A stretch of 64,000 nt of DNA, from NCBI GenBank assembly GCA_007026445.1, contig VDMD01000005.1:62001-126000 (forward strand). Direction: 5' to 3'. This stretch comes from Schizophyllum amplum (taxonomy: Eukaryota > Basidiomycota > Agaricomycetes > Agaricales > Schizophyllaceae). Shown here piece by piece: positions 56,582-64,000 of this stretch. Below the pieces are notes generated by a model. It made no database searches. It saw only the letters and a list, made by a program, of their open reading frames with translations, and had not been told where the DNA came from. The position numbers and the translations under genes were made by a program. Positions within the stretch are counted from its first letter, which is position 1. Each line of letters starts with the position of its first letter.

Positions 56582-58343
56582 ATGCCCGCCCGTACCGAAG
56601 ACGACTGGTCAGACTCGGACGACGAACTTGCCCCCTCAGAGGAGACATCCGTCCTCCTCGGCGTCCCGATGGCCCCATAGACTCAGACGCAGACATCGCC
56701 GATGCCGCTGTCTCGCGCATTGGCGGCCGCCCTGTACGCAGCTTACATACTGTAACCAATAGACCACATCTTGACTCTGGCCCCATTAAAAGGCATTCCT
56801 CCCCTCCGCCGACCCGCCGCTCGCCGGGTCTGCGTGCAAGATCTGCAAGCGGCCCACCGAGCTGATCGTCCAGCTGTGGTGCCCGCTCGAAGACAGCCCG
56901 ATGGATCGCGCACTGTACGTGTGGGCGTGCGCGCGCGCGGGCTGCCAGGCGCAGGAAGGCAGGTGGGACCGTCCCGAGCGCGTGTCGCCCGAGCTAAGAT
57001 CTGTCGCCACAGCGTGCGTGCGTACCGCGGTCTGAGATACAACGAGGCCTATGCAGAGAAGCTTGCGCAGAAGGCTGAGAAGAAAAAGGCGAAGGCTGCC
57101 GCTAAGCCTCCCCAACACCAGCAGAGAACCCGTTCGCTGTGAGTAGCTACGTGCGGTGCAACGCATTCCGCTCATGCTGTATAGATGGGCGCGAATGCCA
57201 CCGCACCAAACCCTTTCGGTCTCGGTGCACAGATCTTCGGCGCGCCACCAAGCACAACAAATGACAGCACGGAGAACGATGCAGCATCTGCCACAGACCT
57301 CGACACCGACGCGGACGCCTCTGATGCAGAATCCGACACCTCCGACACATCCACCTCCTCCCTGGTCGTTGCCCTCGCCTCCACTACCCTCGCCGACTCC
57401 CCCTGGCGCGACGCCCCCGCCTACCCGCCGCTCTACCTCTCCACCGCCGCCGAGTACGTGCCGCCAGAGCCTAAGGAGAAGGTGGGTGTCTTTGAATATC
57501 CATTGCTCCTTTTCCCATGCTGATGCCGGTATCCTGTCTTCAGAAACAACAAATCCCTACCGCCGACGATCTCGCCGATTTCAAGGATCTGGGCGAGTTC
57601 AAGGGATTGGAAAAGTACGAGAACTCGCTCGACGTAGATGCCGTGTTCGAGCGGTTCGTGCGGCGGGTGGGATTCGAGGGGGAGCAATGTATACGGTGCG
57701 TGGCCTCAAGTCCTCGCCGATCCCACACTGCACATCCACCGTCTCCGTATTCACCGCCTGCACATTCCTCTCTCTCCGCATAATCCCCTCGCTGCATATC
57801 CCTCCGCATAATCAACATAACCTGACCCACCACCAGCTAGAACTCGGCGGAACCCCTCTCCCCTTCGCCACCGACGCCGTCTACGACAAGCTCTTCCCCC
57901 TGCCCCGCGAACCTCTCATCCAGGTCACAGGCGCCGCCTTCAAAGTCACGCCCCCTGTACGGCGCACGTACGAGCCCGCCAGCGTCCCAGCGTGCCCGCG
58001 CTGTGGCGGCCCGCGCGTGTTCGAGTGCCAGTTGATGCCGAATCTGATCAATGTGTTGCGCGCGGAGGATGAGAAGAAGGAAGGGCAAGGGGCCGACAAG
58101 GGTGACAAGAACGACAAGGACGCTTCCAAAAACAACCAGGACAACAAAACCACCGACGCCGAGGCGCGGCGCAAAGAGCTCGAGCGCGCGCTCAAAGGCG
58201 GGAAGGACGCGGACGCACGGGGGCTCGACTGGGGGACGTGCATGGTGTTCTCGTGCGCTGGGGACTGCTGTTTGGGAGAGGACGGGGCGGAGGCGAAGGA
58301 GTGCTGGCGGGAGGAGCTGGTGATGATTCAGGCCGATGTATGA
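56582..58343 (+). CDS. TSR4: TSR4/PDCD2-like ribosome biogenesis factor (frame interrupted)
   Basis: Cytosolic factor of the PDCD2 family; yeast Tsr4 chaperones ribosomal protein uS5 and is needed for 20S pre-rRNA processing. Starts MPARTEDDWSDSDDELAPSE. The first zinc region reads LAGSACKICKRPTELIVQLW and YVWACARAGCQ. An acidic Asp/Ser/Thr linker follows, then KKQQIPTADDLADFKDLGEF, VFERFVRRVGFEGEQCIR and the PDCD2 C-terminal domain with VPACPRCGGPRVFECQLMPN, LDWGTCMVFSCAGDCC, ending IQADV at 58341. A low-complexity Lys/Asp/Asn insert interrupts the C-domain. Breaks as from one missing base are near 56670, 57125 and 57840 (where YELGG needs one base after the acceptor). Confidence 0.9.
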
Positions 58344-58684
58344 GGGTATACTGGAGAGTAGTATGTCCACCGGAGTGTAGCAGAGGGTGATCTATTGTTG
58401 ACCACTATAGAGAGGGACTGTCGTGTACGATCTCTACGTGTTGTATATCAGCTGTTTTGTATATCCCGGCGTCAGAGAAGCGCTTTTGTTCTCGCGAGCC
58501 CGAGCTGGTTTATTCAGGGTTTACTGTCGGAACATACGCCAGTCACAGATCACGCGTCCGTGACATGACGCGCTCGGTGACGGGGGCGCTGACTTGGAGT
58601 TTCCTTCCCCCCTCCTCCTATACACTCGTCCCTCATTGTCCAGAAGCGCCATCTTGTTTGGAATCCATCTTGTCTAAAAGCCCC
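58344..58684. other. Short intergenic region
   Basis: TSR4 3' end and promoter of the SWIM-RING gene. Nothing recognised. Confidence 0.4.
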
Positions 58685-60234
58685 ATGTCCGGCAAACGCA
58701 AGCGCACCAGCTCAGACGCCGAAGGCGCGGCGCTGCTAGCCCAGCTAGACGCGCTCTCCGATCCTCCCAGAGCGAGCCCTACCAAATCCAGATCCCCGGC
58801 AGCGAAACGCAAGAAGGTCGAGCCGCCGCTGCCGCCGAAGGCTGGACCGTCCACACCGAAGCCTACGGCTCAGTCTCTGAGGCCTAACCTCACCAAAGCG
58901 GGTCCCTCAAAAGCTGGTCCTTCGCAAGCCGGTCCTCCGAAAGCTGGTCCTTCGAAAGCCGTTCCTCGAAAGCTGTATCAAGTCCTTGAAGCTGCGCCGA
59001 GCCCGCCGCTACGCCGCCGACGAAGCGCCAAAAGAAGGTGCCAGAAGAGAAACGACCAGGCCGGCTCCGGAAGAGCTGCACTGTTGCCATCGCGCAGCGG
59101 TTGGAACGGGTGCTGGAGCAGAGGTGTTATAGGGCTCTCATAATTGGGGAAGGATGAAGTAAGTATAGGTTCTACATGGTGGATCGTTGCCGGCCGAGGG
59201 CGAGCTGAAGGAGCAATTCAGCGTGCTTGGCTCGACTGGGAATGTAAGTTGGTATGCTTGAAGGATGTGGGCTCAAGTCACATTACTAGATCTACACCGT
59301 CACGATTGCCCAAAACCCCACATGCAATTGTCAGTTCGCCAGTCTCTCTTCCCATCCGTGCGCTGTCCATATTCATGCTACCTGCCAGGCCCCGACGCGC
59401 TCAAGGGAAATCATTGCAAGCACATCGTACGTCTTTTGCGTCGGGCAAATACATTCCGCTAATAAATCACACAGATCTTCATCTTCATCAAGGGTACGGC
59501 TTGCCGCCACTTCTCCGATAGAACGGCTTGCTCACTTAGACCCAGTCCTTCAAGTACCGAGACACTCTGGCCTGTGGTATCAATCGTACGTTCTATCTGG
59601 CCTTTTTCACTTCCCAAACTCATCGTGCTGTTTCCTTCAGCGGTCTACTCACCAGCGAGCTTGAGGCCATCTTCAACAACGCCCCGACCGCGCCCAATGC
59701 CTTTGTCAAGCATATTCAGGAAGCGTATGAGCGTGCTACGGGTAAGGGTAGGCAGCCCGCGAGCGCCACTGCGCCAGCGAAGAAAATGCCCGAAGAGGGC
59801 GACGACTGCGCTATCTGCTACGACGGCATGCATGGACAGGCGGAGAGCGCGCTCGTCTGGTGTAGCGTCTGCAAGAACGCTCTGCATAAGGGGTGTTTTG
59901 ATCAATGTCAGTAGCGGTCAAGCGTCTTGAGAGCGAACTGACCCCGCACAGACAAAAACTCGGAAATGGGCCGCGGGAAGCGCTCAGTAAACTGCGTGTA
60001 TTGTCGTTCAGAGTGGCCGACGGCGGCGCCGGCAGGCGGCAAAGCGCGGATGTCGGAGGGCTACGTCAATATAGCGCATGCAGTTGGAATCAGCACGAAG
60101 AGGGATACGAGTACATGTAAGCTCTTGTTTTCGCCTGAAGGAGTTTGTTCAACTCAATGGCATCCGTAGACTATCATGGCCCAACAGGCAGTCCTGGCCG
60201 TTCAGGATATAGCCGCAAATATCGATTTTATTGA
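58685..60234 (+). CDS. SWIM-RING domain protein, probable E3 ubiquitin ligase (frame interrupted)
   Basis: Starts MSGKRKRTSSDAEGAALLAQ; a basic, Pro-rich head with tandem KAGPS repeats (58895-58965, 15-bp units). The SWIM zinc finger is VYTVTIAQNPTCNCPDALKG then NHCKHI (CxC...CxH), followed by a helical part (LLTSELEAIFNNAPTAPNAF, VKHIQEAYERATGKG) and a RING-type domain: DDCAICYDGM, LVWCSVCKNALHKGCFDQ, VNCVYCRSEW. It ends in a Gly/Tyr/Arg tail (HGPTGSPGRSGYSRKYRFY) at 60232. The SWIM plus RING order resembles ZSWIM2/MEX-type ligases. Several short introns lie at 59245-59640, and one or more frame slips near 59000 and 59130 prevent a single clean model. Confidence 0.78.
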
Positions 60235-60532
60235 AGGCGACGCTTTTTGCGGCTGAATCTAGTATAGGTACATTGTACTAAGACATGAAGCAGACGTCCG
60301 TAGACCGTCTGCATACGGAGACTAAGCTGTATATGACATGGGGTTTGGTTATTGGCGAACTTCTTGACGGTCTCGGAGTCGAAGTGCAGGTGTATAGCAC
60401 GACGTCGCTATGTAACCTTGATGTAACCCAGACTGCTTGAACGTTGAACCTGGCTTGAACTTGCGCCGCTGCACGAGCCTTCGTCCGAAAGCTGGACGAC
60501 CCCATATTGCACGAACGACAACATATTGTACT

Positions 60533-60782
60533 CTATTGGTCGTGGATATCTTCCTCCGCTATCACACTCTGGCACACCAATGCCTGCAGCTCCTTGAAAT
60601 CCACAACGCGGCCGTCACCGAGTGTATACGCACACGTCCCCCGTTTGGTATGAACTTCCTGGACGGTCCACTCTCCGCTCTGGGGGTGACGAAACAGCAG
60701 TGAGGTTAGACGGCGTACATCTTCGATGAGTTCTTCGGCAGCGTCGGAGGAAATGGGTGCGCCCAGATCCGCGAAGCAGTCG

Positions 60783-60814
<32 letters not shown>

Positions 60815-61476
60815 GTCGGCCGCGGAATATTCACCGACAAAGGTGCCGTCGAGTTCGGGGTGGACGACCCCCGGGTCTGAGCCAGAAGGTCGTCGAACGT
60901 CGCGCGTTAGTTCTATGACGAAGCGCGTGTCACTGGAATAGGTTGGTAAAATCATCTCTTGTGTAGGGAACAACAAACATATGGGATGCTATGATCGTGA
61001 AGGTCTCCCAGACATCCTGGTTGTCCAACTTGGGGAAAATATAGGACGCGAACGTCTCCCGAAACAGTAGCCACGCGAAAAAGCACGCCGTGTTCTTCCA
61101 ACACAGGCTATTAGTCGTCAGTGGAGTGCCACTCAAAATGACATCGCATCTCACCTCTCAAGATCAACGCCTGGACCGAAGATAACGACGTCAAGCATCG
61201 CGATGTATTTGGTCGTCTCTTGAGCGTTGCCGATGGCTGTGTAAAGCACAGACGGCTTGGCAGGAAGGCGTCCCTGGCCATTATCAGCCATGACGGCTAT
61301 CTCGGCGAGTATATGGTCGCGCATCCGGGGCTGTTGAGCCGCTGTTCAGCCATGACCTCAGCATTGAGAGCCTGCGCCTTCTTGTATTCGTGATCTTTGG
61401 CGAGAATTTGGCGAAGAGTCATATTAGAGCCATAGCAATTATCAAGAAGAGCATAGTTGACGCGAGGTGAACGCAT
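60533..61476 (-). CDS. Protein of unknown function with Asp-rich run
   Basis: ATG 61474-61476 gives MRSPRVNYALLDNCYGSNMT and LRQILAKDHEYKKAQALNAE. After one missing base near 61325 it reads MRDHILAEIAVMADNGQGRL, AIGNAQETTKYIAMLDVVIF and GPGVDLER, an intron (GTGAGA), then CWKNTACFFAWLLFRETF, another intron (GTTTGT), then DTRFVIELTRDVRRPSG, a nine-residue Asp run coded by GAC repeats at about 60780-60812, and a C-terminus with EWTVQEVHTKRGTCAYTLGD to 60533. No family recognised. The splice structure and conserved-looking hydrophobic core suggest a real gene. Confidence 0.5.
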
Positions 61477-61675
61477 GATGTTGGTGGAAAGAGGCAAGAC
61501 TTAGAGAGCATGAGCCCAGCATGAGCCCCTCAGTCACACAGTGACACTTGACGGTGCCGAAGATGCACGTGATTGTTACGTTATATGGCCACCGTGACCG
61601 TGACATTTGTCGAAGTCTCTTGCTTCCCACCACCACTACATCGAGGCTTCACCCTACTGCGAGAATCCCTCAAAC

Positions 61676-62815
61676 ATGGGGCAATACTGGATTCTACTCG
61701 ACATGGACGCCCGCCGCAAAGAGTGGTTGGGCAAGCTGGGCGAGAGCTTCTTCGGTATGAATGACGAGCTTTGCAAGATACTCTGCCGCGTGCCTATCCC
61801 AGCCTTTACCTTGCATCCGCAAGAGAAACCAGAATTCGAACTATGCAATGGTGCTGGGAAGAATAGGTTTGCTATCAGTTTTTGCTTCGCTCTCATGAAG
61901 CTAATATAATAACGAACCGACAGCGCGCTCATGAGGCTTCCCGCGGAGCTTATGGGCCTTGTGTTCGGCTTCCTCGCAGATGACGGTGACGTGATCGACA
62001 TGCTCTGGCTGGCTATGACTTGCCGCCAATGCTCGCGCGTCGGAGAAGCCTTTGTCAGACGCGGCCTGTTCGAGCAATACAGCGCCTCCGCCGACCACCG
62101 CCTCATTTGTGTTGGTGACTATTTGGAACAAGACGACCTTCCACCCAATATAGAGCTCTACGAGGACGAAGCAGAGGAGCTCGAAGGGAGCGTTGACGAC
62201 GAGGACGGTGAACAATGTGATGCGACTCTGTATCAGCTCCAGTGTAAAGAAGGGTTTCAAGACGACATCGACATCCATACAAAACTCCGTAGCAAGCTTC
62301 CGCACGATGACTGGCTCCTGCCTACGGTTCATTATCTCTCCACGTCAAGGATTCTACGCAGGCTCGTCCCCAAGGCGCCATGTCATTGTGGATGCGACGT
62401 GCCTCTCGTCCTCCGAAACCTCTCACGGAACGAATACGTCCGCAGCCAGGCCATGCTTGACCTCCACAAGACGGTCACGCCGGCGAATCCTGCGGACTGG
62501 TTGCCTTACCTCGGTGACGCCGTCATGGCGCGCATCTGCTGGGCGTCCTCCCCGGAAACAAGTCTCAACTACGAAGGTCCTATACAAGTTCATCGAGGGG
62601 TGTGGGCGGGCGACCGTTTCGATATCGTACCGGAGGAGTTCTTCGAGAAGGAGCGTCAAGCGGCGGAGCAGCCCTGGACTGATGTTTCCGTCGAAGTCGC
62701 CTCTGAAGTTGAGGCGATCTGGGTTGCGGAAGAGTATCTCGAGCGCAATGCGCTGCCGACCGACGGCACACCGTCCACCGCAACGAACCCAGAATCAGTG
62801 ACGGAATGTGCTTGA
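61676..62815 (+). CDS. F-box-family protein with N-terminal MGQYW module, 360 aa, intact
   Basis: Exons 61676-61866 and 61924-62815 give 1,083 nt without any break, the best model for this family. Residues 1-64: MGQYWILLDMDARRKEWLGK and LGESFFGMNDELCKILCRVP, an unknown N-terminal module. Then the F-box LMRLPAELMGLVFGFLADDG with DMLWLAMTCRQCSRVG, HRLICVGDYLEQDDLPPNI, an acidic loop, LVLRNLSRNEYVR, DAVMARICWASSPE, GVWAGDRFDIVPEEFFEKE and VASEVEAIWVAEEYLER. The donor of the single intron is GTTTGC. F-box proteins act as substrate adaptors of SCF ligases; partner unknown. Confidence 0.85.
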
Positions 62816-63329
62816 TTAACGCGCGTTTTCGCAATGCTATTCGAGTCGATGTTGGATAGGATGAATTTCGACATGGTAAGACCTTGCATAACACTACAAC
62901 AAAGATAAACTGCCTATGTTAATGAGGCCTTCGCGCGGTTCGCTACTTATCCAGGCATGATGGTATTGTGAATGATACGAAGGTCAGGCCTAAGCTGAAG
63001 CTTGAGGCAGCCTCGAGGGGCGCCAACTTCATTCAGGACACGCTGGGTGCCGAGCACGTGCGCGCGCTCTGCCTTCGAACACGAGTCGAACCCATCTTAA
63101 ACGAGACGAGCCCTACTTGAACGAGGCGAACCCTATGATACATAGCAAGAACTTCCATGCAACTACGCAAGTAGAGCAGAAGCAAAGTGAGATTTGCTAT
63201 GCACATTTGTGAGTATGATCCATGTTCGTATACTTATTCTTACAACCTTTGTTTGTTCGTGTTCGTCTACCTGTCTACTCGCTCGTCCTCATGCGCACTC
63301 ACGCCGTCCCCGTGCGTGTTTCTTCGACC
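62816..63329. other. Convergent intergenic region
   Basis: About 510 bp between two 3' ends. A short repeat of CGA(A)CCC(T)A-type units at 63075-63135 is the only feature. Confidence 0.4.
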
Positions 63330-64000
63330 TCATTCCTGGTGGTGCGTGAGCGGGTCCACATAAATGATCCCCTCGCGCTCGCTCCACGGGTATCCCCACC
63401 GGTGCAGCCACTCGCGCACGCCCGTCGCCAGGCGCGAGCGCGACGTCCCGCGCGCCGGGTCCTGCGTCCCGGTGTGTTTCTCCTCTCCGACGATAGCGTA
63501 TGCTGAGGATGGGTCAGTTGCAGCCCAGACCTCAATAACAAAGAAGAAAACTCACCAATGCCCAAGAAGTGTTCGTTCTCAAGCTGTTAATAGATTAGTA
63601 TGAGAATATAGAGGTAAAGAAGACCACGTACCCCGAGCAAGAACTGCTCCAGCACTTCGGTCGCCTCGTTCGAGTGCAGACCGTGCAAGTCGAGCACTGC
63701 CTCCATCTTCTCCTCACCCGACAGCTTCTCGCCCACATCTCGGTCGCTCGCCACACCCATCACTACGCCCATGCCCCCACCGCACGTCCGCCCGCGCCAG
63801 GTCCGGTCAAGCGGGTCGTCGCTCCACGACTGCTCTCTCGCCCGCACCGCACCCTCCGTCAGCCGCGCGCGCTCCTTCACCAAATTCGACGCCGCCGTCG
63901 CCATCTCCGTCGCCATCTTCGCATTGAGGTCGTGCCCCTCCCTGCTGAAGCGTTTCGCGGCCGCGCCATCCCCGCGGCGCCACGCATCCGCCGCGCGCGA
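63330..64000 (-). CDS. DUF1771/Smr-domain protein, 5' part cut off by the window edge
   Basis: Reads in from the right edge: ADAWRRGDGAAAKRFSREGH (DUF1771, which normally precedes Smr), NLVKERARLTEGAVRAREQS, then the Smr domain with LDLHGLHSNEATEVLEQFLL, spliced over 63596-63650 to LENEHFLGI, spliced again (GTGAGT) to AYAIVGEEKHTGTQDPARG, then EWLHRWGYPWSEREGIIYVD and the stop at 63330-63332. LDLHGL and the VGxExHTG box are the conserved Smr nuclease motifs. Related fungal proteins (Cue2 type) cleave mRNA at stalled ribosomes, but whether a CUE or other domain lies upstream is outside the window. No frame break seen. Confidence 0.88.

Overview
This window is nuclear DNA of a filamentous basidiomycete, most likely an Agaricomycete. 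The genes are closely packed on both strands and carry many introns of about 50-60 nt with GT(R)NGT donors and YAG acceptors. The families are typical of mushrooms and polypores: F-box arrays, a Zn2Cys6 regulator, a caleosin-like protein, a signal-peptide/Ser-Thr/one-TM surface protein, a LYC1-type acetyltransferase, and a U6 snRNA. Species cannot be named from sequence alone. Gene names below rest on motif recognition, not on database searches.

Layout. 0-2 kb: 3' end of VPS4 with repeat-filled introns. 3.3-4.5 kb: unknown nuclear-like protein. 6-12 kb: very long MUS7/MMS22-like replication-repair gene. 12.4-13.6 kb: LYC1-like GNAT. 14-15.8 kb: caleosin-like protein with an amphipathic repeat region and an 8-nt exon. 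16.4-17.3 kb: APH/choline-kinase-fold kinase. 18-21 kb: divergent pair of RIM2-like mitochondrial carrier and V-ATPase subunit E. 21.3-22 kb: tropomyosin. 22.5-23.7 kb: coiled-coil protein. 24.2-26.8 kb: unusual membrane protein built from serial phase-1 exons, followed by a Ser/Asp-rich protein. 27.2-29 kb: MYND protein. 29.8-34.5 kb: divergent pair of p24 cargo receptor and a LIG4-like DNA ligase without BRCT domains. 34.8-36.7 kb: DAL5-type MFS transporter. 36.9-37.6 kb: TAF10. 38.5 kb: U6 snRNA. 41.3-43.2 kb: surface membrane protein. 43.7-51.7 kb: transposon-rich F-box region. 52-56 kb: Zn2Cys6 transcription factor. 56.6-58.3 kb: TSR4/PDCD2. 58.7-60.2 kb: SWIM-RING protein. 60.5-61.5 kb: unknown. 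61.7-62.8 kb: intact F-box paralog. 63.3-64 kb: Smr-domain protein running off the edge.

The strongest discovery is at 43.7-47.6 kb. An F-box-family gene lies in two halves in opposite orientation. Each half ends at a 433-bp TIR element, and the 8-bp target-site duplications of the two element copies are exchanged. That is the footprint of an inversion caused by recombination between two inverted element copies. The same gene also carries one of two apparently identical 782-bp elements. A third family (633 bp, perfect 8-bp duplication) interrupts the neighbouring F-box/LRR gene, and a TA-flanked 463-bp mariner-like element sits just beyond.

A caution applies to all gene models. Many otherwise well-conserved genes show abrupt frame changes, nearly all of the kind expected if one base were missing (occasionally two). 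They are not accompanied by stop-codon decay and hit unrelated housekeeping genes, while other genes are clean. This looks more like deletion errors in the assembly than like pseudogenes. Where noted, coordinates give the gene span and not one uninterrupted reading frame.
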